A stretch of DNA of 64,000 nt from Bacteriovoracaceae bacterium (GCA_013141065.1 JABFRR010000013.1:36825-100824), one strand, 5' to 3'; shown: positions 26,281 to 36,291, numbered from the stretch's first letter. The notes: generated by a model not told the origin, from the sequence alone. Numbers and translations: made by a program.

Positions 26281-29067
26281 TTAATTTAGTTTTATTTTAT
26301 TATATTGATTAATCTTTAAATCAAGATAACTTCGCTTGAGAGATTTTAATCCACACCACTCGAGTGAGATTTTTTCGATAGTATTGTTTTTTCCAATACC
26401 AAAATGTACTCGCTGGTCATGTTGAGCTGAAAATCCATTTACGAGTGTTGTTTGTGTGTAATATTTTTTTTGCTTTTTTACATCTTTTAATTCACTTACT
26501 ACAAGTGAAATCTTAGTGCCTATGCCCATTCGATTGCATTTTGTACTGAGTGATTCAAGTTCTAAGCCTAACCAGTTTTGTTCATGATCGATTTCATTAA
26601 TTTGAACATTCTTAAATACTAAAGGATCTCTATAAAGAGAACTCGATATTAAATCAATTCGACCATCGTTATCGAAGTCGGCAGCCGCCATTCCTCTCCA
26701 GTTTCCAATTTGATCCATCCCAACGTAGGGAGCAACGTCGATAAACTGAGGACGATTCGTTGTCCCACGATTCAAGTAAAGTCTATTTTTTTCTTTACCG
26801 TGTATACAAGTTCCCCTTATGTCACCCCAATTATTTATGTACTTATGGACCTCGGGACTAGAGCGAGCAATTTTCTCATTGATGTACCAATAGTCAGGAC
26901 ACTTATCAAATTTTTTATCGTAACTATCATCGACCATGCCATTGGCCTGCGCTAGATCAATCCAGCCGTCATTGTTGAAATCCGCTGCAGCAGCCCCCCA
27001 ACCAAATCTATTTTCGTTTAAGGCTCCAGCATAAGAAGCTTGGTCTTTAATTTCAGGATAGCGAGGATTGCTACTTGGATAGAAATAAAAAAGCAGATTC
27101 CCTTCTGCTTGAAGTTGGTGGTGAACATTCGAGATATGAACATCTGACATTCCATTGTTGTCAAAGTCAGCCACTGTCGCATTCATTCCTTTATAAGTGT
27201 CTTTTCCTATTTCTCCAAAGTAGTTTCCATGAAATCTCTCAAAGCTAAGGCCATTTCGATTGTAGTAAAAATCATCTGAACCAAAGTCATTTGCAATATA
27301 TAGATCAGTATAGCCATCTTGATTGAAATCTGTGGTGGCTATGGCCATTGACCATTTAGATTCTGGTATTCCAATAGTCTTAGAATCTTGAAGATCGAAT
27401 TGATGGCTCGAGTTTTGAAGATGAAGGTCATTGACACCACCATTTTCGGCTTTATGCCAGCTCTCATGCATAAAGTTAAATGGTCTCTTGTCGCCTATAT
27501 ATTCTGCCTTTGGAAGCTCAAATAAATTGAGAGTAGTGGCCTGGGAATAATTTGGTAAATGGGTAGCGATTGTATTGCCTATTATAAGATCGAGTAAGCC
27601 ATCTTGGTTGAAATCAAAAAAATTGGCAGTTGCAGAATTTGTAAAACGATTCAGCTTTAAATCATTGGTCACATTAATAAAATTTAAAATACCTGTTTCA
27701 CTCAACTGATTTTTAAACATCCGTGAAGATCCTTCTGATCCAAAGGCATAAGTAACAAATAGATCTAGATCTCCATCATTATCATAATCTACAAACATCG
27801 CATTAGAAGGGATGCCAAAAGTTTTTATGTCAGAAGCCCAAAGTGAAAGTTCAGTTGAGGGATAGCGTTCAAAATTAAATTCACCACGGTTTAAAAATAA
27901 AGAATTTCTATCTTCTGGACTCTTGTGAGCACTTGTAAAAAAGACATCAAGAAGTCCGTCCTTGTTGACATCTCCGACAGCTACTCCATCTGTAATGGCC
28001 AGAATCCATTTCCCCATATGTTGAACTCTTGGATCTACCAAATCCAAAATTTCACCTTTTTTAAAAGTCATTTTTGTTTTATCAACTGATTGAAGAACTA
28101 GTGTGAAACCAATATCTGGTCTCTTGAGCGCATCTTTTGCCAAAACTTGATAAGAAAAATATCCTCCAAAACCTAAACTTAAAATTGTGAAAAACCTTAA
28201 ATAATAGCCACTTTGAAAAAAACGAGAGAAGAAATAATTTTTTAAGCCAAGTAATTTTGCTTCTTGTAAATGAAACCAAGTTAATCTAATCGTTCCAAGA
28301 GTGAGGGCAGCATAGAAAAAAGTGTGATAACTGGAAAATAAATGAAATATAAGATCTAAAAGAGCTAATGAAACTCCCACTATTATTTGCTGGTTTTTAT
28401 CATTTGGACTCGTCATGGGGTCAGTGATCATGAAAAAAGTGAACAGAAAGAAAGAAGGGGAAGTGATCGTTCCAAAAAAAAGTGTATTAAATGGCAAGTA
28501 GTGCTTTATAAGAATAGATCTAAGTAAAATCTGCAGGGTAAAAACTACTAAAAATGAGCCAACTAGCCACCCACGATTGATTTTTGGCATAAAAAAGAGA
28601 AGTGCAGACATTACAATCACAATGGCCATTGAACCTAAGCCGTTCCATTGGTAAGCGGGAGAAGAGGAAATGAAGTCACTCGCCAATAAAAGTGACATTG
28701 CCACTCCCATCATTGCAGGGTTATATGTGTGTCTTCCTTTGAAATTAAAAAAGAATTTAGATGAAATTGCAAAAAAAATTGGAACAATTGGAAAAAGTAG
28801 ACTGTGGCCATAGTTAACGAGTATGCAAAGTCCCAAACTAGAGGTTACTGCACTAATGGGAAAATAGAGTTTTTTATTGAAAATTAAGTCGTAAAAAATA
28901 TGAAGTAAAATTCCTATCGTTACAGTCAAAGCTATTTGGCTAAAACTTCTGTTGAAACCTAACACTAAAATGCCCAGAATGTTGTAGCTAAAGAGAATTA
29001 AGGGGACAGTGTAGCGAGCGTCAATTTTAAAATAGTATGTTTTTAGGGTTGCTGCGAGTGAAGTCAT
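26281..29067 (-). CDS. UnbU/RnfD-like membrane domain fused to FG-GAP/UnbV domain
   Basis: This 928-residue fusion begins with about nine membrane helices similar to RnfD/NqrB and UnbU (YNPAMMGVAMSLLLASDF, FGTITSPSFFLFTFFMITDPMTSP given in parts). It continues after about residue 330 with an FG-GAP/VCBS propeller. At least seven calcium-loop motifs are visible (DVNKDGLLD, DYDNDGDLD, DFNQDGLLD, DFNQDGYTD, DFDNNGMSD, DFNNDGWID, DFDNDGRID). The C terminus fits the ASPIC/UnbV domain (TLVNGFSAQHDQRVHFGIG). unbU and unbV are separate neighbouring genes in enediyne clusters. Here the propeller would face the periplasm. Redox or FMN binding through the RnfD-like part is possible but unproven. It is divergent from the GNAT-GH3-Rieske genes. 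Confidence 0.8.
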   Translation of the reverse strand: MTSLAATLKTYYFKIDARYTVPLILFSYNILGILVLGFNRSFSQIALTVTIGILLHIFYDLIFNKKLYFPISAVTSSLGLCILVNYGHSLLFPIVPIFFAISSKFFFNFKGRHTYNPAMMGVAMSLLLASDFISSSPAYQWNGLGSMAIVIVMSALLFFMPKINRGWLVGSFLVVFTLQILLRSILIKHYLPFNTLFFGTITSPSFFLFTFFMITDPMTSPNDKNQQIIVGVSLALLDLIFHLFSSYHTFFYAALTLGTIRLTWFHLQEAKLLGLKNYFFSRFFQSGYYLRFFTILSLGFGGYFSYQVLAKDALKRPDIGFTLVLQSVDKTKMTFKKGEILDLVDPRVQHMGKWILAITDGVAVGDVNKDGLLDVFFTSAHKSPEDRNSLFLNRGEFNFERYPSTELSLWASDIKTFGIPSNAMFVDYDNDGDLDLFVTYAFGSEGSSRMFKNQLSETGILNFINVTNDLKLNRFTNSATANFFDFNQDGLLDLIIGNTIATHLPNYSQATTLNLFELPKAEYIGDKRPFNFMHESWHKAENGGVNDLHLQNSSHQFDLQDSKTIGIPESKWSMAIATTDFNQDGYTDLYIANDFGSDDFYYNRNGLSFERFHGNYFGEIGKDTYKGMNATVADFDNNGMSDVHISNVHHQLQAEGNLLFYFYPSSNPRYPEIKDQASYAGALNENRFGWGAAAADFNNDGWIDLAQANGMVDDSYDKKFDKCPDYWYINEKIARSSPEVHKYINNWGDIRGTCIHGKEKNRLYLNRGTTNRPQFIDVAPYVGMDQIGNWRGMAAADFDNDGRIDLISSSLYRDPLVFKNVQINEIDHEQNWLGLELESLSTKCNRMGIGTKISLVVSELKDVKKQKKYYTQTTLVNGFSAQHDQRVHFGIGKNNTIEKISLEWCGLKSLKRSYLDLKINQYNKIKLN

Positions 29068-29117
29068 ATGGGAAATTACATCAAAAACAAATCTCTTTGT
29101 AAAATAATGTTTAGTTG

Positions 29118-29147
29118 TTTACGAACCTTTTTCGGATTACATAGAAT
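29118..29147 (+). promoter_or_regulatory. possible promoter of the GNAT-GH3-Rieske operon
   Basis: TTTACG (29118-29123) and TAGAAT (29142-29147) are 18 bp apart. The expected transcription start would fall on or near the ATG at 29154, and no Shine-Dalgarno sequence is seen, so a leaderless message is conceivable. Confidence 0.3.
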
Positions 29148-29153
29148 AGACAA

Positions 29154-29891
29154 ATGAAAAAAAAGCTGATCCCAAAAACTATTAAGATTCAATCGCTTAA
29201 AAGCAATCAAGTCGATGAAATGTTCAAGCTTTTTGAAATTTTTTATGAAAATGTCTCCTTTGACCGATTTAAAGTTGATTTATCAGCTAAGACTAAAGTC
29301 ATTATTTTGCTCGATAAAGAAAAAAAGATACAGGGATTCTCTACTTTTTATGATTTTGATTTTTTTCATCATAAAAAAGATATTAGAGTCCTGTTTTCCG
29401 GAGACACGATTATCGCACCTGATTACTGGGGTACTTCGGCCCTTACAATGGAATTTTTAAAGAATATGATATTACTGAAACTAAAATATCCATTCAGACC
29501 AGTCTGGTGGTTTTTAATTTCTAAAGGCTATAAAACTTACCTCCTTTTGGCCAATAATTTTCTCGAGTACTACCCACGTTTTGACCGAGGCACACCGGGA
29601 GAGCACCAAGAATTGATTGCTTCACTTTCTGAAAAATTTTATCCGGGAAAGTTTAATTCTCATACTGGGGTAATTGAATTTGAAGCCAATGAGCACGAAC
29701 ATCTAAAAGAATCGATTGCTCCTATTACGAACGAACTCATGGAAAAATATCCCAAAATTAAATTTTTTAACTTTCAAAATCCTGGCTGGAGAAAGGGTGA
29801 TGAACTTGCCTGCATTGGAGAGGTAGATCCATTGCTGGGAGTAATTCATCCTTTTAAAATATTAAAAAAATTATTGAAAATTAATAAATAA
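29154..29891 (+). CDS. GNAT-like acyltransferase
   Basis: This 245-residue cytosolic protein has the look of a GNAT N-acyltransferase. A helical N-terminal part is followed by beta strands (KVIILLDKEKKIQGFSTFYD) and a central motif region (VLFSGDTIIAPDYWGTSALTMEFL), where GNAT enzymes bind acyl-CoA. The canonical R/Q-x-x-G-x-G/A signature is not clear, so the substrate and even activity are uncertain. It heads a three-gene operon with the GH3-like gene only 4 bp downstream. Confidence 0.55.
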   Translation: MKKKLIPKTIKIQSLKSNQVDEMFKLFEIFYENVSFDRFKVDLSAKTKVIILLDKEKKIQGFSTFYDFDFFHHKKDIRVLFSGDTIIAPDYWGTSALTMEFLKNMILLKLKYPFRPVWWFLISKGYKTYLLLANNFLEYYPRFDRGTPGEHQELIASLSEKFYPGKFNSHTGVIEFEANEHEHLKESIAPITNELMEKYPKIKFFNFQNPGWRKGDELACIGEVDPLLGVIHPFKILKKLLKINK

Positions 29892-29895
29892 GTTT

Positions 29896-31350
29896 ATGAT
29901 TCAAAACCTAGCTCATTTTATAATTCAAGTACTGACCCAAAAAAATTACCACAAATTTCAATATGCACTTAAATATCCGTTTGAGGTTCAGTTAGAAATT
30001 TTAAAAAAGATTACAAAAATTGATAACTATAATGATTTTGTTAATAAATATAAGACTGCAACTTATAAAGATTTTGAATTATCTATCTTAAATGATCGAT
30101 TAAATTATCCTAGAAAACATTATGTTCCGACGAGTGGATCGACTCATACAGTGAAATGGATACCTTACACTAAAGAATTTAAAGCAGAGTTGTGGAATGC
30201 TTCATCAGCTTGGATTCATGATCTCTATTTACGCTATCCTGCGATTAAGCATGGAACACACTATTGGTCATTGTCTTGGTTACCAGAAAAAATGCGCAAG
30301 TCTCGGCATAATGATGACTTGGATTTCTTTGAAGGAATTGAAAAATATTTTTTAAAACTTACGATGACAGTCGGTTCAGAGGTCTTAGAGGTTCCTTCAT
30401 TAAGTACTTCTATGAATCTTACACTTCTTCAAATGATCAATAGAAAGGTTTCACTCATCTCAGTCTGGAGTCCAACTTTTCTTTTGGAATTGTTGGGGAA
30501 AGTTTTCAACGACAAAGAATTTTTTTTAAATCAGATTCAATGTCCAATAAAAAAGCAAGCTCTCGTTCAAATGAAGTGTTGGACACCAGAGTTAACGAGA
30601 CTTTTTTTTCCTCAATTAAACCTTATTAGTTGTTGGTCTTCTTCGAGCTCTAGGCAGTATTCCGAGAAGTTAGAATTGATTTTTCCTCAAGTGAAGTTTG
30701 AACATAAGGGACTATGGGCAACCGAAGGCGTGGTGACAATTCCTTTTCAGGGGCGTTTTCCTTTGGCGATAAATTCGCATTTTTATGAATTTAAATGTGT
30801 TGAAACTCAAAATATATTTCCTTCATGGATGCTGGTAGAGGGCATGAAAGTTGTTCCTCTGATAACGACAGGATCACAACTTATACGTTATCAAATTAAC
30901 GATCTTTTGATCGTTACAGGCTTTCTTGAAAAAACTCCCTGTTTTAATTTTTTAGGTCGTTTGAACACGACTGACTTAGTGGGAGAAAAAATTTCAACTG
31001 ATTTAGTTGTACAATTATTACATCAAGTTGAAGAAAATTTTCAATGTAAGCCAATTAGTTTATTGGCCATTGAGTCATCTAAACCACACTACTGCTTATT
31101 AATTGAAGGAAGTAATGATTTGATACTTAGTGATGAGATTTCTCAATTTGTAGAAAAAATTCTGAGTCAACATTTTCACTACAAACTTGCTCGTGAGCTA
31201 GGTCAATTATCAATAGTTGAAGTAAGAATTGAACAGAATGCATATTTAAAATATATCGACATAAGACAAAGCATGGGTGTGGTTAAAGGAAATGTGAAAA
31301 TTGAGCCACTTATCTTAGTTCGACTGGAGTGTGAAAATGAGATCTTTTGA
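29896..31350 (+). CDS. GH3-family acyl-adenylating enzyme
   Basis: Members of the GH3 family (ANL superfamily) activate a carboxylate as the acyl-adenylate and transfer it to an amine or thiol. Plant GH3 proteins join auxin or jasmonate to amino acids. This 484-residue protein shows the nucleotide-binding loop (YVPTSGSTHTVKWIPYT), the GH3-type motif LWATEGVVTIPF, and a late segment like the ATP-ribose region (QINDLLIVTGFLEKTPCFNFLGR). It is translationally packed between the GNAT-like gene and the Rieske gene, which it overlaps. The acid and acceptor are unknown. Confidence 0.8.
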   Translation: MIQNLAHFIIQVLTQKNYHKFQYALKYPFEVQLEILKKITKIDNYNDFVNKYKTATYKDFELSILNDRLNYPRKHYVPTSGSTHTVKWIPYTKEFKAELWNASSAWIHDLYLRYPAIKHGTHYWSLSWLPEKMRKSRHNDDLDFFEGIEKYFLKLTMTVGSEVLEVPSLSTSMNLTLLQMINRKVSLISVWSPTFLLELLGKVFNDKEFFLNQIQCPIKKQALVQMKCWTPELTRLFFPQLNLISCWSSSSSRQYSEKLELIFPQVKFEHKGLWATEGVVTIPFQGRFPLAINSHFYEFKCVETQNIFPSWMLVEGMKVVPLITTGSQLIRYQINDLLIVTGFLEKTPCFNFLGRLNTTDLVGEKISTDLVVQLLHQVEENFQCKPISLLAIESSKPHYCLLIEGSNDLILSDEISQFVEKILSQHFHYKLARELGQLSIVEVRIEQNAYLKYIDIRQSMGVVKGNVKIEPLILVRLECENEIF

Positions 31351-32407
31351 CGATAATAGCTCTCTTCGAGAGCGAGACGGTGATTTAATCAATCATTGGT
31401 ATATAGCCTGTTTATCTAAAGAACTTGGCCATAAAAAACCATTAGGAACGATTTTATATGATACAAAAATCGTCCTTTATCGTGATGAAAGTTCTCATGT
31501 AACTTGCCTATTAGATAAATGTCTTCATCGTCATTCAGAATTATCATTAGGTGATGTAATTAAGGGAGAGCTGCATTGTCCATATCATGGTTGGACCTAT
31601 GGAAGAGGTGGGGTCGTTACACATGTTCCCTCCGAGGGGGAAAAAAGTCCACCAGGAAAGCGTTGTCAAAAATCTTTTCCAGTGATTGAAAGAGATGGTG
31701 TTATTTGGGTGTTTTTAGGTGATTCTAAAAAAGCTGAAATGAATAAGCCTTGGATTTTTCCTTCGATCAGGGATAAAGGCTGGAGTCATTATTTCATGGT
31801 GACAGATTTCAATAATGAAGTAACGAACCTCGTAGAGAATTTTATGGATGTTCCACATACCGTTTATGTTCACAAAGGATGGTTCCGAAACAAATCGTTA
31901 AAAAAAGTTCCTATCACTGTTGAAACAAAATCAGGTGGTGTTCATGTAACTTATCATCAGAAAAAAGATAACATTGGCGTTTTTATTAAGCCGCTACTTA
32001 ATCCAATGAATGAACCGATGGTGCATACAGATCATTTTATATTCCCAAATACAACACGAGTTGATTATAAATTTGGCAAAAATTTTAAATACATAATTAA
32101 TTCTTCATGCACTCCTGTTTCCACAATGAAAACACGTGTCTATACTCTGATAGCTTATAAAATTCCGGTGCTTGGATATTTTTTACGTCCCTTTATACAC
32201 TTCTACACTCGACAAGTGATTAATCAAGATGTTTGGATCATGGATGTTCAAGGTAGAAATTTAAATCCTGAAATATTGTCAACATTCCAATCTACTCCCG
32301 CCGACGAACCTCATTTGCATATTGAACGAGTGCGTTCTGTAGGAATTAAAAATAGTGATGATGTTTATAGCTTAGAAAAAAAATCTGAATTAATTATTTG
32401 GATTTAG
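31337..32407 (+). CDS. Rieske-type ring-hydroxylating oxygenase
   Basis: This 356-residue protein matches alpha subunits of Rieske non-heme iron oxygenases. The [2Fe-2S] ligands are CLHRH and CPYHGW (C-x-H-x16-C-x2-H). The mononuclear iron ligands fit NFMDVPHTVYVH, with the third, acidic ligand likely in QDVWIMD. Related enzymes hydroxylate or desaturate aromatic, sterol or lipid substrates using a separate reductase. No reductase gene is next door. The ATG at 31337 overlaps the GH3 gene; a GTG at 31331 is also possible. It overlaps the convergent exporter gene by 14 bp. Confidence 0.88.
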   Translation: MRSFDDNSSLRERDGDLINHWYIACLSKELGHKKPLGTILYDTKIVLYRDESSHVTCLLDKCLHRHSELSLGDVIKGELHCPYHGWTYGRGGVVTHVPSEGEKSPPGKRCQKSFPVIERDGVIWVFLGDSKKAEMNKPWIFPSIRDKGWSHYFMVTDFNNEVTNLVENFMDVPHTVYVHKGWFRNKSLKKVPITVETKSGGVHVTYHQKKDNIGVFIKPLLNPMNEPMVHTDHFIFPNTTRVDYKFGKNFKYIINSSCTPVSTMKTRVYTLIAYKIPVLGYFLRPFIHFYTRQVINQDVWIMDVQGRNLNPEILSTFQSTPADEPHLHIERVRSVGIKNSDDVYSLEKKSELIIWI

Positions 32408-34574
32408 TCTTTTTTGTTTTTGCAATAAGTCCATTTAAAATCCATACATCTCCTATGAACATAAAGCTTATTCCGACAACCATGAGAAGGGCTAAGATTC
32501 GTGGAGTCTCAAAATAGGAAAGGAAGAGTGTTGACGAAAGTAGCAACATAAGAATAAAGTTTTCAGTGCTTGCTTCACCTATTTCATGAACTGAACTATT
32601 TAAAGAATTTTTTCGAAGCAATAAGAATTGAATTGCATTATCACCGGCGAGACCGATTAAGACTGATAATGCCACACAAGTAACAACATTTATTTTAAAT
32701 TGAAAAATAACAACGAACATGAGAAGCATGAACGAAGCCCATAGAGTTGAAGCGATTACTGGAATAATATGTTTCTTGCTAATTGCATAAACCAAAAAAA
32801 TAATGAGTAAGATAATAGATAAAAAACCAGAAATGGCAGACTCATAAAGGGTTTGTAAGATTCCTAGAGCATAATCTTTAGAAACGATGACTTCTGATTT
32901 TACTGAACAGTTAATTGAGCATATCTGATTTAAATTTCTTACAATCAAAGGAATGTCCTTTGTATCATACGATTTTATTGAAACAATAATTCTTTTAGTT
33001 TCATTTGAAAAAAATAATTTCCCCAGGTCAGTTCTTTGAAAATCTTCTTTTAGAATTGTGTGAAGGAAGTTTGGCAGTCTAGATATTTCGCTTTCAAGGT
33101 CTTCTTCTGAGAACACATGAGTAACGTAAGGATCTAATGTAATTTTTTTAACAATTTTTTCAACATTAAAATTTTTATCGTTAAAGACTATACTAAGTTC
33201 TCCTTCTGACTGCCTAGTCTTTTGAAAATGTTGCCGAAATTTTGATATTGGATGAGAGCTATCAAACATATCAAAAGGGCTGTAGTTCAAATTTGCTTTG
33301 TCATAGAGAAATATGATGATTAAGGGGATAAGGGCAAGTAGGATAGATATTTTTTTAGCAGGTGTGTATGAGATTAAATTCTTTGGAACTAATCTTTTAG
33401 GAATAGGATGATTTTTAATTAGTTCTTTCGCCCATCTGAATTGATTGACAAAAACTGGCATAATTATAAAAATGGCCAGCCATTCTAGCATTGCTCCTGT
33501 TGCGGTCCAGATGGCAAAGTGAACAATACTGGGATTATTGGAAACGGCCAGTGAGCCAAATCCAATTGCTGTTGTCAGTGAAGTAAGGAAACTCGGGAGT
33601 AATAATTTTTTAATGGCGTTGTTAAAAGGAATTTTTTGCTTAAATACTAAAAAACTTAGCATAATATAATCTTCAAGTGCTGAGACAGTTAGCATTAAAA
33701 AAATACATGAACTTAACGGATCAATCATGTGACCGTTTATGGCCATTCCTGCTTTTACAAAACTATGAATTATGAAAATAATAGACAATAGGGCAAATGC
33801 TCCAAGGAAAGATCGATAAAATATGTAATAGCCGCTGAATAAAAGAATACTGGCAAAAATATTAAGTATTTGAGTTCTTTCAATTCCTTTTAGTACTGAA
33901 GATTGAAAAAATAAAGTACCGCCAGGTATGATTTCAAACGGAAGATTTTTTTTAGCGTTTTCAATAATTGAATCAATCTCTTTATAGTCATAAATACCAT
34001 GTCTGAAAATCTTCTCAGAGGGTTCTATGTCAAAATGAATAATAAGGTCATTCAAATCTTTTGTACTAAAGAGTGGAGTTAGTGGATGGTTGGCGAGTTT
34101 TAATAAATCGACTTTTTTTTCACAGGGTGAATCAATCAGTAGCGGATAAAAAAGTCTTCCCTCTTGATAGTCAATTTTTCTTAAACTAAAAAGACTACTT
34201 ATTCCTGCAATTGCTTGATTTTGATTAACTTCTTTTCGAAGCCAGTTTTGAATTATGCAGTAATCATCTGAAGTAAATTGAGAATTTTTATTCACAATCA
34301 AAGTTAGTTTATCCTCGAATTGATATTCTTTTTTTAGTTCCTGCATTTCTTTAAAAGAATTGAGCCTTTGATCACTAAAATCCTCCGTTCGAACGGCAAT
34401 TTTTGTCTGTTTTCCAAAATAAACTGAGAGTGTAAAAAGAGAAAAAGTGATGAGTAAAACAGGAATTTTAAAACGATTAAATAACTTATAAAGTGTATAT
34501 AGGTAAAAATGCACGAACCTTAAAATTCGTTTGGGATAATTATTAGACTTTACTGGACTGTGCTTGTCGGTCAT
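32394..34574 (-). CDS. MMPL/RND-family transporter
   Basis: This 726-residue protein has the MMPL/patched-type RND layout: one membrane helix, a periplasmic loop of about 200 residues, five helices, a second helix-plus-loop repeat, and five more helices. Conserved features include GHMIDPLSSCIFLMLTVSALEDY and the second-repeat equivalent CVALSVLIGLAGDNAIQFLL. Such proteins export lipids or hydrophobic products using the proton gradient. Its position, convergent with the Rieske gene and next to the UnbUV fusion, suggests export of a modified lipid made by this cluster (inference). Confidence 0.85.
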   Translation of the reverse strand: MTDKHSPVKSNNYPKRILRFVHFYLYTLYKLFNRFKIPVLLITFSLFTLSVYFGKQTKIAVRTEDFSDQRLNSFKEMQELKKEYQFEDKLTLIVNKNSQFTSDDYCIIQNWLRKEVNQNQAIAGISSLFSLRKIDYQEGRLFYPLLIDSPCEKKVDLLKLANHPLTPLFSTKDLNDLIIHFDIEPSEKIFRHGIYDYKEIDSIIENAKKNLPFEIIPGGTLFFQSSVLKGIERTQILNIFASILLFSGYYIFYRSFLGAFALLSIIFIIHSFVKAGMAINGHMIDPLSSCIFLMLTVSALEDYIMLSFLVFKQKIPFNNAIKKLLLPSFLTSLTTAIGFGSLAVSNNPSIVHFAIWTATGAMLEWLAIFIIMPVFVNQFRWAKELIKNHPIPKRLVPKNLISYTPAKKISILLALIPLIIIFLYDKANLNYSPFDMFDSSHPISKFRQHFQKTRQSEGELSIVFNDKNFNVEKIVKKITLDPYVTHVFSEEDLESEISRLPNFLHTILKEDFQRTDLGKLFFSNETKRIIVSIKSYDTKDIPLIVRNLNQICSINCSVKSEVIVSKDYALGILQTLYESAISGFLSIILLIIFLVYAISKKHIIPVIASTLWASFMLLMFVVIFQFKINVVTCVALSVLIGLAGDNAIQFLLLRKNSLNSSVHEIGEASTENFILMLLLSSTLFLSYFETPRILALLMVVGISFMFIGDVWILNGLIAKTKKTKSK

Positions 34575-34645
34575 TTTAAAAAATCGTTTAAAATAAATGT
34601 CATTTACGTTATGATGTTAACTGATTTTCATAGAGGAGGCGATTA

Positions 34646-36121
34646 ATGTCTATACGTATTTTAATTTTAGGTCTTTGTTTATTTCAAGCGAGTGTCGCCT
34701 ATTCTAAACCCAAGACAAATATTCTTGTTAAGTCACCTTTTAAAGCTGAAAAATTTAATTTTCCAGCATGGAGTGAAGATGATGCCATCATGAAAATGAA
34801 GGCGTCTGAAAAAAAGAGAAAGCCTGCTAATTCAGCGATGATTGATGATTCTATGATGTCTAAAGAACTCAAAGCGATTCAAGTAAGGATTCATGCCGTT
34901 CAAAGCTCTGAAGGTATGGAAACACTTCTCACTGAGCTAGATAAGAATTATGAAAATTATCCAACAGATGTAAAGTTTTATATTACTCAGATAATGCCGA
35001 TTCGTGCTTTTAGAGGATTATTTTATCGCCTTAAGCCGCTTTTTGATGGCAAATCTAACTTTGTACATTCTCAAATTTTAACAACAGCAAAGTCAATGGC
35101 CACACGAGTGCAATTATACTTACCTTATGATTATGCAGAAGCAGGCTTTGAGTATATTTCTACACCTTTTATGAATTCAACTGGAAAGATGGTAGAGAGT
35201 TTTGAAACAGAAGAAGATTTACAAGTTTGGATGGTTAATGAATTACTTCCTTTGGTGAATACTGGAATTGCACGCTTAGAAAAACTTAATTTAGTAGAGC
35301 CAGTTATTTGGGATCAAAAAATGGTTTTTGGTCCAAAATCATTTGGAGATGGAATCAATCGTTTTAAATTAATTGGAGAATTTGAAAAAAACCTTTCTCT
35401 ATCTGGTCTATATAATTCAGTCGCTGCGATTGCGACATCGAGAGCTTACAGTGTAGAAAATGCGATTGGACTCTACAAAGAAGTAGGGTTTCTTTATGGG
35501 TTTGACGGCTTCGGATTATTTAATCGCATTGACGGAGTCTCAGCAGAAAAAGTTTCTAAAGTCATGAGAAAGCCAGAGTTTAAAACCACTGGGACTCTTA
35601 TCGTTGATGGTGGGCAATGGATGGAGTATGCTTACCGTTCAACTCAAAAATCAATCAAACGCCTAATCGTTGCGTGGAATCTTTCAAGTAGCGAGAGAAA
35701 AGATGAAAATCTGTATGCCTTTAATACAGGGTTTATCAACGTCAATCGTGATGAAGTTGAAGAAAATTTAAAAATTATTAATAGAGTTGTTACTTCAAAA
35801 GAAGTTGAAAGCCTACGATCTGCAGTTACGGGTGAGATAGTACAACTAAATTTTTCAAAGCTTTTCAATTCACCACCAAAAGACCTAAAAGCTTTTCTCC
35901 CAACTAGCTTTGATCAAAAGAAAAACTCTTCAAGAGCGGTGGTTCTAGCTGATGGATCGACGAAAACAATTAGCTATAGAAATTTCGCTCAGGGAAGTGC
36001 AAATGGCTGGGACTTAAAAGAATTTGAAAATTACTTTCCATCAGTAAAATCAAATGATGATGTTTACCGTACTTTAAGAGTTCTTAATCATATCCAAGGT
36101 AATTGGCTAGCGATTCGATAG
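34646..36121 (+). CDS. exported protein of unknown function
   Basis: This 491-residue protein has a signal peptide (cleavage after VAYS) and no membrane helix or lipobox. It is presumably periplasmic. I recognise no family. It is largely helical, with moderately repetitive charged segments. A good ribosome-binding site (GAGGAGG) precedes the ATG, and a strong terminator follows. It is divergent from the MMPL exporter with a 71-bp shared intergenic region, so co-regulation is possible. Confidence 0.75.
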   Translation: MSIRILILGLCLFQASVAYSKPKTNILVKSPFKAEKFNFPAWSEDDAIMKMKASEKKRKPANSAMIDDSMMSKELKAIQVRIHAVQSSEGMETLLTELDKNYENYPTDVKFYITQIMPIRAFRGLFYRLKPLFDGKSNFVHSQILTTAKSMATRVQLYLPYDYAEAGFEYISTPFMNSTGKMVESFETEEDLQVWMVNELLPLVNTGIARLEKLNLVEPVIWDQKMVFGPKSFGDGINRFKLIGEFEKNLSLSGLYNSVAAIATSRAYSVENAIGLYKEVGFLYGFDGFGLFNRIDGVSAEKVSKVMRKPEFKTTGTLIVDGGQWMEYAYRSTQKSIKRLIVAWNLSSSERKDENLYAFNTGFINVNRDEVEENLKIINRVVTSKEVESLRSAVTGEIVQLNFSKLFNSPPKDLKAFLPTSFDQKKNSSRAVVLADGSTKTISYRNFAQGSANGWDLKEFENYFPSVKSNDDVYRTLRVLNHIQGNWLAIR

Positions 36122-36154
36122 ACTTTAACTACTTAAATTTAAACATTTTTAATT

Positions 36155-36186
36155 AAAGGGCACTCATTTGAGTGCCCTTTTTTTTA
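36155..36186 (+). terminator. rho-independent terminator
   Basis: The 12-bp arms AAAGGGCACTCA and TGAGTGCCCTTT pair perfectly with a 2-nt centre, followed by eight Ts. It ends the transcript of the exported protein gene. Confidence 0.93.
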
Positions 36187-36291
36187 GGTATAAACTCTGT
36201 CTAATTGCAAGCTTCAACATCAAAGCCTATATTCAAATCAATTAGAAGATATGGATGACCACCCCTTTTTAACTGAGGCTGGTTACTCTAA

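Noticed and set aside
29215..29460. Second plus-strand frame inside the GNAT-like gene
   Set aside because: It overlaps the longer, better supported frame, has no ribosome-binding site and shows no protein-like pattern.
32394..32407. Overlap of two genes as sign of a wrong stop codon
   Set aside because: Both the Rieske and MMPL proteins have family-typical ends, and short convergent overlaps also occur at 38688 and 40647.
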